From Paraburkholderia sp. FT54 (GTDB taxonomy: Bacteria; Pseudomonadota; Gammaproteobacteria; Burkholderiales; Burkholderiaceae): a stretch of DNA of 64,000 nt. The notes beneath the pieces are model-generated. The model made no database searches, was not told the DNA's origin, and saw nothing but the letters and a program-made list of their open reading frames with translations. The DNA lies in NCBI RefSeq assembly GCF_031585635.1, contig NZ_CP134196.1, positions 992,001-1,056,000 on the forward strand, given 5' to 3'. This document shows positions 1 to 10,040 of the stretch, in pieces. The first letter of the stretch is position 1; each line of letters opens with the position of its first letter. The position numbers and the translations under genes were made by a program.

Positions 1-765
1 GACGGCTTCGAGGCTGGCGAGGCGCGCAGCGGACACGTCGGCTTCGACGAACAGGTGGTCGACAGCGGAAGCGGGCGCCACCGAGAACGGCGCCGCCGTC
101 ATCAGCTTTTCCGAGGTCATGGCAATGGCGATCTGGCCGCTTGCCTTGACCATCGCGCGTTTGAGTTCGGCATCTTCGGCGTCGAAGGCGGCGACGCCTT
201 CGTCCGGATCGAGCGCGCACGCGCCGAGGAAACAGAGATCGGCACGCATCTGCTGGATCTGCAGCAAGGCGGTCGCGCCGAGCGAGCCCGCCGCGCCGCG
301 CGCGATCCGTCCGCCGACGAGAATCACCTCGAATCCCGGCCGGTTCAGCAGGCGCACGGTGGCTTCGGGCGAGTTCGTCACGATGGTCAGGTCCGCGTTG
401 TCGGGCAGCGCCCCGGCAATCGCGACGTTGGTCGACCCCGCGTCCAGCAGGATGATCTGCTTGGAGCGGACGATCGACACCGCGGCGGCGGCCAGACAGG
501 CCTTGCGATCCACGGCTTCGCCCATGCGCACCGCCGCGGGTTTGTCGGACGGCGAGATCAGCAGGGCGCCGCCGTAGACGCGCTTGCAGTGGCCTTGATC
601 GGCGAGATCGCGCAAATGGCGGCGCACGGTGTGTTCCGAGGTCTGGAGTTCCGCGGCGAGCGCCGACGCCAGCACGCGCCCGTGCGTTCGCAGCCGTTCG
701 AGAATCAACTGTTCGCGCTGCTCGGGCAGCAGCCCGTCGATGGCTTCCTGTCGCGTTCGTTGCAT
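1..765 (-). CDS. DeoR/GlpR-family transcriptional repressor (partial, runs off left edge)
   Basis: A continuous frame reads leftward from ATG at 765 to the window edge, giving 255 visible residues with no stop. The N-terminal helix-turn-helix (roughly residues 15-60, with SEHTVRRHLRDL as recognition region) is followed by a DeoR sensor domain with the sugar-phosphate-isomerase-like motifs DAGSTN, IVTNSPEA and LVGGRI. An AAGGTG Shine-Dalgarno sequence sits 5 nt before the ATG. Family members are usually 250-270 residues, so almost all of the gene is present. They are repressors that sense phosphorylated sugars or polyols; the controlled genes probably lie off the left edge. The PepSY gene lies upstream on the same strand with a 184-nt gap, so co-transcription is uncertain. 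Confidence 0.88.
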   Translation of the reverse strand, partial: MQRTRQEAIDGLLPEQREQLILERLRTHGRVLASALAAELQTSEHTVRRHLRDLADQGHCKRVYGGALLISPSDKPAAVRMGEAVDRKACLAAAAVSIVRSKQIILLDAGSTNVAIAGALPDNADLTIVTNSPEATVRLLNRPGFEVILVGGRIARGAAGSLGATALLQIQQMRADLCFLGACALDPDEGVAAFDAEDAELKRAMVKASGQIAIAMTSEKLMTAAPFSVAPASAVDHLFVEADVSAARLASLEAV

Positions 766-793
766 GTGTTCACCTTGCTCGGTCTACGAAACG

Positions 794-826
794 ATCATAA
801 TCGAGCAAAATGTATCTTAAACGAGC
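794..826 (-). promoter_or_regulatory. Candidate operator: two 13-bp direct repeats upstream of the DeoR-type gene
   Basis: Read on the minus strand, GCTCGTTTAAGAT (826-814) and GCTCGATTATGAT (806-794) match at 11 of 13 positions and start 20 bp apart, about two helical turns. They lie 29-61 nt upstream of the DeoR-type start codon. Direct or imperfect repeats near their own promoters are usual for DeoR/GlpR repressors. Binding is inferred. Confidence 0.4.
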
Positions 827-949
827 GAGACTTGCAATCGGTTTCCGAGGACCGTGGTCCAGAGTCACCGCAAGGTTGGCGCCATCTTCGGGATGCCGCT
901 TGGCACGAGGAAGCTGTGCATCCGGCGCGGATTCCCCGGCGGCGTCGGC

Positions 950-2509
950 TCACCGTTGCGCGGACTCCGTCTGGTCGACGCCGACGCCGACGCGCCGCGA
1001 AGCGCGCCCGAAAATCGCGCGATCCGCGAGCCACACCGCGAGCAACGTGGCGCCCATCAACGGAAACACGATGCCGAGCAGAAGGAGCCCGGTTTTCCAG
1101 CCGCGCATCGGCGGCGCGGCACGTTCGCGCGACGGCGCTCCGAGCGAGCGTTGCGGCCGCCGCTTCCACCACATCACGCAGCCGGTGACGGCCATCGCCG
1201 CGAGCCCCAGGGAAATGGCGGCGCACAGAATCTGGTTGGCGACGCCGAAATAACGGCCCATATGCAGTGACGTGCCGTACGACACGGCCTTCGACACCGC
1301 GCCGTAGTCGTCATAGCGGATGTCCTTCAGGATCGCGCCGCTGTATTGGTCGATGTATAGCGTGCGCTCATTTTTCGGATCGTCCGGGAAGTACGAGACG
1401 GTGTAGACGCCGGTCGCGGAAGCGGGCAACACGATGTTGTAGCCGTCCGTCACGCCGAGCGACGCGGCCAGCGCGACGACGCGTCCGAGCGGCAGCGGAT
1501 GCGCGGCGCTTGCATCGTCGGAGGAGGAGCGGGAGTTGGAGCTGGGCACGCGTGTGTTGCCGACGGCCCAGGGCGTGAGTGGCAGCGGCAGGTCGTCCAT
1601 CACCATGCCGGGCATCGAGTCCACGCCGGCTGCTTGAGGGCCGTGGCCGTTGTGCTCGGCGTGCTCATCGTGTGTCGCGTTTTCCGCACGCTTGTCCGCG
1701 ATAGAGGGCTGTTTGCCGCTCTTTCCGGGCATGACAGATGTCAACGGCAAACCGCCCCACGAACCCGGCGGCGCGCCGAGATTCGCGGCGGTGGCGAGCG
1801 CTTTGAACTGCTTGCCCCACGAACCCGTCCACGGCAGTCCCGTCAACACGAATGCGAGCGCGCCGAGCGCCAGCCATATGCCCAACACGGCGTGGACGTT
1901 CTTCCACAGCGCGCGGCCCTTCAGCGCGAAGTACGGCAACAGCGCCGCACGCGCGGTGGTTTTCCCGCGCGGCCACCACAATGCGACGCCGGTGCCGATC
2001 ATCACGAGCGTCCAGCATGCGGCCAGTTCCATCAGCAGCTCGCCGGGCTTGCCGAGCAGCAGCTTGCGATGAAGCATCCGGTCCACCTGCATGAAGCGGC
2101 GTTCGACGCTCAGCATCCCAAGCACCGCGCCGGTGTAGGGGTTCACATAGACGCTCTGCTTATCGCCGTCCGCGAGACGGAAGACGAACTCGGCACTGCG
2201 CTCGGGTGCGCTCGCCACGACCGCGGTCAGCGCGACCGCGGTCGGCGGCATGGCCGCGCGCGCTCTTGCCAGCAGCGCCTCTTCGGGCAGTCTTGGTACG
2301 GCTTGCGGCGCGACGATCAGGCGCTGCGGATACAGCAGCGGCTCGATTTGCGGCTGGAAGCAATACAGCGTGCCGGTGATCGCCAGCACGACCAGAAACG
2401 GCATCACGAAGAGGCCGGCATAAAAATGCCAGCGCCAGAGCGTCCGATAGCCTGGGTGGACCGTGGTGGTCGCCGGCGTGACGCGTCGAGCGGCGGTAGT
2501 GGTGGACAT
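950..2509 (-). CDS. PepSY-associated TM (PepSY_TM) membrane protein with His/Met-rich insertion
   Basis: A 519-residue inner-membrane protein of the PepSY-TM family, found with TonB-dependent siderophore or metal receptors and thought to work as ferric-siderophore reductases or metal handlers. The first membrane segment is near residues 25-45 after a short cytoplasmic N-terminus (HPGYRTLWRWHFYAG). Further segments surround two periplasmic PepSY-like regions (VYVNPYTGAVLG; TLYIDQYSGAIL). A long periplasmic loop at about residues 275-300 is rich in His and carries a Met-Pro-Gly-Met-Val-Met stretch, suggesting metal, perhaps copper, binding. ATG at 2509 was chosen because AGGAGG precedes it at good spacing; the frame stays open upstream. 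It lies 73 nt downstream of the TonB receptor and is probably in the same operon. Confidence 0.85.
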   Translation of the reverse strand: MSTTTAARRVTPATTTVHPGYRTLWRWHFYAGLFVMPFLVVLAITGTLYCFQPQIEPLLYPQRLIVAPQAVPRLPEEALLARARAAMPPTAVALTAVVASAPERSAEFVFRLADGDKQSVYVNPYTGAVLGMLSVERRFMQVDRMLHRKLLLGKPGELLMELAACWTLVMIGTGVALWWPRGKTTARAALLPYFALKGRALWKNVHAVLGIWLALGALAFVLTGLPWTGSWGKQFKALATAANLGAPPGSWGGLPLTSVMPGKSGKQPSIADKRAENATHDEHAEHNGHGPQAAGVDSMPGMVMDDLPLPLTPWAVGNTRVPSSNSRSSSDDASAAHPLPLGRVVALAASLGVTDGYNIVLPASATGVYTVSYFPDDPKNERTLYIDQYSGAILKDIRYDDYGAVSKAVSYGTSLHMGRYFGVANQILCAAISLGLAAMAVTGCVMWWKRRPQRSLGAPSRERAAPPMRGWKTGLLLLGIVFPLMGATLLAVWLADRAIFGRASRRVGVGVDQTESAQR

Positions 2510-2582
2510 GAATCCTCCTGAAGCAAAAAATGAATCGCCCGGTTCGAGCAGTGGGGATGCGCATGCGGCTGCTTCTGCGTGC

Positions 2583-4961
2583 TCAGATCCGCAGCTTCGC
2601 TTCCACGTAAAACGTGCGGCCCGGATACGGGTGATAGACGAAGTAGCGGGCATCGAACAGGTTGTCGACGCCGATGCCGACTTCGCTCAGCCTGGTCGGC
2701 CTGAAGGTGAATTTCGCGTCGGCCACCGTGTACGAGCTGGTGCCGCCGAACACGTCCGGATTCGTGTCGGTGTTGGTCAGCGTGTTGTACTGACGGCCCG
2801 AAAAGCGCGCGGCAAGCGTGAGCGCCGCGCGTTCGTCGAAGTGATACGTCGCGGCAATATCCGCGCGCCACAGCGGAATCCGGTAGAAGTATTTGCCGAC
2901 CGTGGCCGGGTTCTGCGCGTTGGCGATGATCTTCGACTGCGTGTACGCCACGCTCGCCAGCAGATCCAGGCCGCGTACTACGACATCCTCTCCCGAGTAG
3001 CTCGTCTCCACGCCGCGCGAGCGGACCTTGCCGATGTTCTGGAAGTTCGTCACGTTGGGAATCACCGTCGTATCGGTCTGGCTGAAGATCGTGTTCTTCA
3101 CGTCGTCCTGAAACAGCGAGAAGCGGAACACGCCGTTCCAGTGCGCCCATTCGGCGGTCAATTCCTTCGAGAGATCGTCTTCAGGCTTCAGGTTCGGATT
3201 GTTGTTGACGATCGCGGAGCCGTTGATCTGCCCTTGAAACAACTCGCTGACCGTCGGAAAGCGATAGGCGCGGCCGATGGATGCGCGCAAGGTCAGATCG
3301 TCGGTGACGTCGAACGACAAAGCGGCTTTCGGCGAGACGTGCTGCTGGCTCGCGTCGCTGTACGGCAGGGTAGTGCCGGCCAGCGACTGCGAGCCGCCAT
3401 AGGCCCGCCAGTCTTCATACCGTGCGCCGTAGACGAGCTTCCAGCGCGGTAGAAAGCGCCATGCGTCCTGCGCATAGAGCGCCTGCGTCTGCGTCTTGCC
3501 GGCAAACGCGTTGGCGAACGACGTGGCCGCGCCGTCGCGCCAGTTCAGCGTGTTGTAGCTCTCGTTGTCGGCGAAGTAGTTGTCGTAGTGATAGCCGAAG
3601 CTCAGCGCGTGGTTCGCGAGCCCTGGCTGGTTCGTCGCGGGCGTATAGGTGCCGCGCAGATCGAGCGTTTTCCAGCCGGCGCCGTCGCCGAAGGTCACGG
3701 TGCCTGGACCGTTGCCCGGCGCGCCGGAATTCGCGGTGCGCGCCACGCTATTGCCGACGTCGTAGTACGAAGCGATCGCCTCGCCATTCCAGCCGGTGGC
3801 ATTGCGTGTTTTCAACGACAGGCCATAGAGCCAGTTCTCGCTATGGCCGAGACTCGGCGCGAGCGCGGCGGCGGGAATCGTGTATTCGTAGCCGTCGATC
3901 GCGACCTTGCCGCTGTAGACCGGATTGCCGTCCGCATCGCGCAGAAAGCTCGAGGTCTGGCTGTTGTACGTCTGATGCCAGTAGCCGAGCGTGAAGCCCG
4001 CCTGCAGCGTGGGCGTGAAGTCGTACTGCATCTTCAGCTTGAACTGGTCCTGCACCGTGTGCTCGATGCCTTCGCCGTTCACGCCGAGTACCGCCGTCGG
4101 CGTATTGGTCTGGTTGTTGTAGAAGTACGCGCCGGTGACCGGCGTGTCGCCGGCTTTGGCGGGTGTGCCGGATTTGGCGAGCGTGGCGAATTGCAGCGGC
4201 TGGCTGGTGTTTTCCAGATGATTCACGCCGAGCAGATAAGAGAACTTGCCGATGTGGTCGCCGAGCGTCGCGCTGGCTTCGCTGCCGTTGAAATTCTGAT
4301 TCACGCCAAACAGGCTGAAGTGCTGGGTGAAGGCTTTGACGTCGGCGGTCGCTTCGAATTGTTTCGGCATGCGCGTGCTGATGAGCACGGTCGCGCCGAG
4401 CGAATTGCCCGGATAGAGCGCCGAGAACGGCCCGTAGATCACGTCGACTTGCTGGATCTCGTCGGGAAATATCATCGACCAGCGCGGCGGAAACGAGAAG
4501 TTGTTGCCGAGCAGATTGCTGAGCAGCAGGCCGTCCGCGTAGACGAGACCTCGCGCGCTTTGCGAGTTGCTGGTGCCGCGCACGGCGATGATCGAATTCA
4601 GGTCGCCGATAAAGCGCTTGCGCACGGCGAGGTTCGGCATGTACTTCAGCACGTCCTCGGTATTGACGACGTTCCAGTTGTCGAACTGCTCGCGGGTGAC
4701 GGATTCGACCGAGGCCGGCAGATTGGGATCGACGGCGCGGGGCGCGGCGAGCGCACTCGCACTGACGCTGACGGCGGGCAGCGTGGCTTCGGCGCTCGCG
4801 CTCTGCGCATGAGCCGGCGAGGCGATCAAAGCCGGCACGAACGCGGGAGCGATGGCAGGCAGACAGGCGGATAAAAACGGCCGGGGCAAAGGTCGGCGCG
4901 AGAAGCCGCGCGCGCCGCGGCGGGCGCAAAAGGGCAGCCTTCGCAGGGCGAAGTTGAGCAT
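2583..4961 (-). CDS. TonB-dependent outer-membrane receptor
   Basis: 792 residues: an Arg-rich signal peptide ending near residue 52 (SPAHAQ), a plug domain at about 80-200 (EDVLKYMPNL, IAVRGTSNSQSARGL, VDVIYGPFSALYPGN), then a 22-strand-type barrel. The C-terminal strand ends FYVEAKLRI, without the usual terminal aromatic residue. It would import a scarce metal complex across the outer membrane using ExbB/ExbD/TonB. The ATG is preceded by GAGGAA. The neighbours, a DUF2946 protein upstream and a PepSY-TM protein downstream, fit metal acquisition; the His/Met-rich loop in the latter makes copper possible, but the receptor itself does not reveal the ligand. Ferric siderophore is the alternative. 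Confidence 0.9.
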   Translation of the reverse strand: MLNFALRRLPFCARRGARGFSRRPLPRPFLSACLPAIAPAFVPALIASPAHAQSASAEATLPAVSVSASALAAPRAVDPNLPASVESVTREQFDNWNVVNTEDVLKYMPNLAVRKRFIGDLNSIIAVRGTSNSQSARGLVYADGLLLSNLLGNNFSFPPRWSMIFPDEIQQVDVIYGPFSALYPGNSLGATVLISTRMPKQFEATADVKAFTQHFSLFGVNQNFNGSEASATLGDHIGKFSYLLGVNHLENTSQPLQFATLAKSGTPAKAGDTPVTGAYFYNNQTNTPTAVLGVNGEGIEHTVQDQFKLKMQYDFTPTLQAGFTLGYWHQTYNSQTSSFLRDADGNPVYSGKVAIDGYEYTIPAAALAPSLGHSENWLYGLSLKTRNATGWNGEAIASYYDVGNSVARTANSGAPGNGPGTVTFGDGAGWKTLDLRGTYTPATNQPGLANHALSFGYHYDNYFADNESYNTLNWRDGAATSFANAFAGKTQTQALYAQDAWRFLPRWKLVYGARYEDWRAYGGSQSLAGTTLPYSDASQQHVSPKAALSFDVTDDLTLRASIGRAYRFPTVSELFQGQINGSAIVNNNPNLKPEDDLSKELTAEWAHWNGVFRFSLFQDDVKNTIFSQTDTTVIPNVTNFQNIGKVRSRGVETSYSGEDVVVRGLDLLASVAYTQSKIIANAQNPATVGKYFYRIPLWRADIAATYHFDERAALTLAARFSGRQYNTLTNTDTNPDVFGGTSSYTVADAKFTFRPTRLSEVGIGVDNLFDARYFVYHPYPGRTFYVEAKLRI

Positions 4962-5043
4962 GAACGTTTCCTCGATGCATGGAACAGGCGATCGCGCGCG
5001 CCCTCGACGGGTGCGACGAATGCGCGATCAGGACCAGTAACGA

Positions 5044-5454
5044 TCAGGAAACGACGGGTGGGGCTCGGGGACGGCCGGACGGAAAAGCGCCGAGCGGCGT
5101 GAAGCGGGTGGAGAGAGCGGGCGGCGCGGTGCCGGCCAGCGCGACGGCGGCCGGCGGCTCGGCCGCGGCGACTGTCGGCATGGCGAGGTGGTGCTGGAGC
5201 AGATGACAGTAGCCGCACGCGCCGAACGCGTCGTCATGGCTCAGATGGACCGGCACCGGGGCGGCCTGGGGCGTCGCGCCCGCCGCGCTTGCTACGCTGA
5301 AGTCGTGCGGCTGAAGCGCCGAACAGAGGGCGGCGATGGGCTCGTATGCGCGGTTCGACACCAGCATCTGACTCACGATCGGCGCGAACACGATGAGCCA
5401 CATGGCGAACAGGCCAAGCCATGCGGTCATGCGGTTGCGGGAGCGTGGAATCAT
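5044..5454 (-). CDS. DUF2946 family protein
   Basis: 136 residues from ATG at 5454. One membrane or uncleaved signal segment spans about residues 8-28 (WLGLFAMWLIVFAPIVSQML), followed by an exported region with the CGYCHLLQHH motif (two Cys and three His close together) and a Pro/Ala-rich tail. DUF2946 proteins are commonly encoded beside TonB receptors and copper-handling genes; their biochemical role is not settled. The CxxC-type His-containing motif would suit binding a soft metal. The gene starts the apparent operon DUF2946 - TonB receptor (82-nt gap) - PepSY-TM. The frame extends upstream to 5556, but that extension is Arg-rich and unlikely to be translated. No strong ribosome-binding site is visible. 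Confidence 0.75.
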   Translation of the reverse strand: MIPRSRNRMTAWLGLFAMWLIVFAPIVSQMLVSNRAYEPIAALCSALQPHDFSVASAAGATPQAAPVPVHLSHDDAFGACGYCHLLQHHLAMPTVAAAEPPAAVALAGTAPPALSTRFTPLGAFPSGRPRAPPVVS

Positions 5455-5732
5455 GATGGGTGATTGTAAGGGCGCGGCGATTCTAACATTGCCGCGCCGT
5501 CTTTTTTCGCGTGATCCTGGGCATAGCGCTGGATTAGAAGGCCGAAAGGCGCTCATTTCTCCGCATTACGGGCGCGCCGATTCACGTAACCTGCGTGGTA
5601 CATGTTCCGCTTTTCCGTTCGGACCACGGCTTCGACACGCCAGCTCCAGGTCCGGCAGCCTGAGCGCCGGTCAGGGCGCGGCACATGCGATCGACCCGGC
5701 CGGATCATCGCCGACCCCAGTTACCGCGACTC

Positions 5733-7676
5733 ATGACCCAGACGCAGCTCGCATCCCCGATCGACGGCATCAACCAGCAGGCCGTGTCGTTATTCTCAGC
5801 CGGACAATTCGCCGAGGCTTTGTCGATGGTGACGCCGCTGCTCGACAGCAGTGCGCTGCCGGACGACGCACGCGCCGACGCGTTGAATATCGCCGGCGCC
5901 TGTTCGCTGGCGTTGCAGCGGCCTGCGGATGCCGAAAGCCATTGGAGCCGCTGTCTGCAGATCAAACCCGGTTACGCCGAGGTGTACGCCAGCCTCGGCA
6001 TGCTGCACAAGTCGCTCGGGCGCCTGTCGGCGGCCGAGGCGATCTACCGGCAACTGGTTGCGCTGCGGCCCGGCCACGCCGAAGCGCGTAACAATCTGGG
6101 CAATGTGCTGATGGAACTCGGCCGTCTCGCTGAAGCGGACGCCGCGTACCGCGAGGCGCTGACGATCCGGCCGCAGTATCCGGAGGCGCTCAATAGCCTC
6201 GGCGGCGTGCTGAAGGCGACGTTGCGCCCCGCCGAAGCCGAACTCGCTTTCCGCCTTGCACTTGCCATTCGTCCGGATTACGCGGAAGCCCATCTGAATC
6301 TCGGCGCCGTGCTCACCGATCTCGAACGTTTGCCCGAAGCCGAGACCGCCTACCGCGAAGCCATCGCGCAACGCCCCGACTACGTCGAAGCGCACTACAA
6401 CCTCGGCGTGGCGCTATGCAAACTGGAGCGTCTGTCCGAGGCCGAATCGGCTTACCGCGAGGCGATTCGCCTGCGGCCGGATTTCGTCCATGCGCACAAC
6501 AATCTAGGTTGCGTGCTCCGCCGTCTCGATCGTTTGCCGGCGGCTGTCGAGGCTTTCGAGCAGGCGCTCAGCGCGCGTCCCGACCTGGCGGAGGCGCACT
6601 ACAACCTCGGCGCAGTGCGGGCTCAACTCATGCAATTGCACGAGGCCGAAAACGCGTATCGCCGGGCGCTCGCTTTGCGTGCCGACTACGGCGATGCGAA
6701 ATTCGGCCTGGCCGTGCTGCTGCTCGGCATGGGCCGTTTCGAAGAGGGGTGGCGCCTGTACGAGTGCCGCTACGGGCTGCCCGGTTTCGTCCATCGCAAG
6801 ACTCCTGCGATGCTGAGCTGCCCGCAGTGGCAAGGCGATACGCTCGCCGACAAGGCGCTGCTGGTGTGGCAGGAAGACGGCCTTGGCGACATGATTCAGT
6901 TCAGCCGCTATTTCGCCTTGCTGAAAGCGCGGGGCGCCTCGCGTATTGCCTTCGCGTGCGCACCGTCGCTGCACAGGCTGATGGCTTGCGTCAACGGCGT
7001 CGACGCCGTGCTCGATCACGACACCGCGCGCGAGCAGGCATCCGCGTACGACTGCTGGACGAGTCTGCTGAGCGCGCCGCTGCATCTGCGCACGAGCGTG
7101 GATACGATTCCGCGTCCCACGCGTCTGGCGGCCGAGCCGGCGCTGGTGGAGCGGTGGCGTCCCATGCTGGACGCGCTGCCGTCCGGCCGCAAGATCGGTC
7201 TGGTGTGGCGGGGCAACGCGAATCATCATAACGACGCGCACCGGTCGATCCCTTCGCTCGCCATGCTGGCGCCGCTCTGGAGCGTGCCCGGCCTGAGCTT
7301 CGTGAGTCTGCAAAAAGGGCGCGGCGAGGACGAGGCGGCCAATCCGCCCGCTGCTCAGCCGCTGCTCGATCTCGGCTCGGTCGTCACGGATTTCGCGGAC
7401 AGCGCCGCGATCATCGAGCAACTCGATCTGGTGATTTGCGTGGACACGTCCACCGCGCATCTGGCCGCGTCGCTCGGCAAGCCGTGCTGGGTGATGCTGC
7501 CGGAGAAAGATATCGATTGGCGCTGGCTGCAGGATCGCAGCGATTCGCCGTGGTATCCGCACACGCTGCGCCTGTTCCGCCGCGCGCCGGGCGAGGATTG
7601 GTCGATGCCGGTCGAGCGCGTGAGGCAGGCGTGCATCGAACGATTCGGCACGGCGTCAGGCGGACGGGGTTGCTGA
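5733..7676 (+). CDS. TPR protein with C-terminal glycosyltransferase-family-9/41-like domain
   Basis: 647 residues from ATG at 5733. About nine consecutive 34-residue tetratricopeptide repeats occupy residues 10-330, with the recurrent pattern AEAxxNLGxVLxxLxRLxEAExAYREAL. The C-terminal 300 residues resemble the tail of TPR glycosyltransferases: WQEDGLGDMIQFSRYF, then IGLVWRGNANHHND, then DLVICVDTSTAHLAASLGKPCWVMLP, a nucleotide-sugar-binding-like motif with the invariant DTSTAHLA sequence. Such proteins are usually cytoplasmic and linked to O-GlcNAc-type or cell-surface glycosylation. No substrate can be read from the sequence. The start is uncertain: no clear Shine-Dalgarno precedes this ATG, and an in-frame ATG lies at 5685. 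It is a solitary gene converging on benD, with the two stop codons 34 nt apart. Confidence 0.8.
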   Translation: MTQTQLASPIDGINQQAVSLFSAGQFAEALSMVTPLLDSSALPDDARADALNIAGACSLALQRPADAESHWSRCLQIKPGYAEVYASLGMLHKSLGRLSAAEAIYRQLVALRPGHAEARNNLGNVLMELGRLAEADAAYREALTIRPQYPEALNSLGGVLKATLRPAEAELAFRLALAIRPDYAEAHLNLGAVLTDLERLPEAETAYREAIAQRPDYVEAHYNLGVALCKLERLSEAESAYREAIRLRPDFVHAHNNLGCVLRRLDRLPAAVEAFEQALSARPDLAEAHYNLGAVRAQLMQLHEAENAYRRALALRADYGDAKFGLAVLLLGMGRFEEGWRLYECRYGLPGFVHRKTPAMLSCPQWQGDTLADKALLVWQEDGLGDMIQFSRYFALLKARGASRIAFACAPSLHRLMACVNGVDAVLDHDTAREQASAYDCWTSLLSAPLHLRTSVDTIPRPTRLAAEPALVERWRPMLDALPSGRKIGLVWRGNANHHNDAHRSIPSLAMLAPLWSVPGLSFVSLQKGRGEDEAANPPAAQPLLDLGSVVTDFADSAAIIEQLDLVICVDTSTAHLAASLGKPCWVMLPEKDIDWRWLQDRSDSPWYPHTLRLFRRAPGEDWSMPVERVRQACIERFGTASGGRGC

Positions 7677-7710
7677 GCGGGACCCATCAACCGCTCTGAG
7701 CCCGCTTGCG

Positions 7711-8504
7711 TCAGCCCAGATCGCCGCCGCCGACAGGCAGCACGGTGCCGGTGATGTACGACGCCTCGTCGGAGGCGAGAAACAGAATCGCGTTGACCTG
7801 TTCATCGATCGTTCCGTAACGGTGCATCAAACTCGAAGCAATGGTCTGATCGACGATGCCCTGATACCAGCGCGCCTCCTGTTCGGTCTGCGGCGCCGTA
7901 TTGCGCGGCACCATGCGCGGCGGCGCTTCGGTGCCGCCGGTGGCGACCGCGTTCACGCGAATGCCGTCATCCGCATGTTCGAAGGCGAGACTGGCGGTCA
8001 ACGCGTTCACGCCGCCTTTGGACGCCGCATACGGCACGCGATAGATACTGCGTGTGGCAATCGACGACACGTTGACGATCGCGCCGCGCCGCTGCGCGAT
8101 CATCGCGGGCAGCACCGAGCGGCAACTCCACAAGGTGGGGAACAGCGAGCGGCGCACTTCGGCTTCGATCTGCGCCTGCTCATACTCTTCGTACGGTTTG
8201 GCCCAGATCGTGCCGCCCACGTTGTTGACCAGCACGTCGATCCTGCCGAAGGCGTCGAGCGTGGCCTGCATCAGTTTGCACGCACCGGCGTAAGTCTCCA
8301 GATCGGCGATCACGGCGAGCGTGGGAGTGCCGCGCGCCGCGATCCCGGCCTCGACCTCGTGCACGAGTTCGGAACGGTCGGCGAGCACGACGGTCGCGCC
8401 TTCGGCCGCCGCGCGCAGCGCAACACCGCGGCCGATGCCTTGCGCCGCGCCGGTGACGATCACGACTCTTTCATTGAAGCGTTGGCTGGACGAAGTCATG
8501 GTCA

Positions 8505-8505
<1 letters not shown>
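7711..8505 (-). CDS. benD: 1,6-dihydroxycyclohexa-2,4-diene-1-carboxylate dehydrogenase (benzoate diol dehydrogenase)
   Basis: 264 residues, a classical short-chain dehydrogenase. The NAD-binding motif TGAAQGIGRG is near residue 20, NNVGG follows near 95, and the catalytic Ser/Tyr/Lys set appears as NVSSIA...YAASKGG. It oxidises and decarboxylates the benzoate cis-diol to catechol with NAD+. The assignment rests strongly on position, directly after benABC. The ATG overlaps the benC stop (TGATG), implying translational coupling; a second ATG two codons later at 8499 is also possible. Confidence 0.93.
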
Positions 8506-9545
<1,040 letters not shown>

Positions 9546-9548
9546 TTA

Positions 9549-10040
9549 TCAGATGTGGTAAATGTCGATGACCTGATTGATGTAGTCGTTTTTCAGCACG
9601 ACATACTTGTTCAGGATCCGGGGCTCATCGCCCGAAAAGTCGATCACGTAACGCGACATGCCGAAGTAGCTGTAATTCGTCCTGTAGCGGTGGCTCAGCG
9701 TGTGCCAGTTGAAGCGCACGGTGCACACGCCTTCCTGTTCGCTCTCCAGTTCCACGTTGCTGATGTTGTGGCTGGTACGCGTGTCCGGCATTGTCGCGCT
9801 CGAACGCTCGGTCTTGATGCGGAACACGCGATCCTCGAGCCCCTGACGGTTCGGGTAATAGATCAGCGAGATGTCGGTTTGCGGATCGGTGACGAGCTTG
9901 TCCTCGTCGTCCCACGAAGGCATCCAGAACACCGCGTCCGGGTGATAGCATTGGAGCCAGTCGTCCCATTGCTCGTCGTCGAGCAGGCGCGCTTCGCGAT
10001 AGAGAAACGCTTCGAGATCGGTAATGGCAAGCGGCTTCAT
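9549..10040 (-). CDS. benB: Benzoate 1,2-dioxygenase small (beta) subunit
   Basis: 163 residues, the normal length for ring-hydroxylating dioxygenase beta subunits, with the expected SnoaL-like fold sequence ([20 protein letters not shown] near the N-terminus, [11 protein letters not shown] in the middle). It has no cofactor and supports assembly of the alpha3beta3 oxygenase. The ATG overlaps the benA stop codon (ATGA), so the two subunits are probably made in equal amounts by translational coupling. The open frame extends upstream inside benA, but this start matches the family length. Confidence 0.95.
   Translation of the reverse strand: MKPLAITDLEAFLYREARLLDDEQWDDWLQCYHPDAVFWMPSWDDEDKLVTDPQTDISLIYYPNRQGLEDRVFRIKTERSSATMPDTRTSHNISNVELESEQEGVCTVRFNWHTLSHRYRTNYSYFGMSRYVIDFSGDEPRILNKYVVLKNDYINQVIDIYHI

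Noticed and set aside
3588..4874. 428-codon plus-strand open frame inside the TonB receptor gene
   Set aside because: Antisense to a clear receptor gene and of the low-complexity Arg/Ala/Val type.
7676..7706. AGCGGG/CCCGCT hairpin between the TPR gene and benD as a bidirectional terminator
   Set aside because: Only a 6-bp stem with a 19-nt loop and no T-run on either strand.
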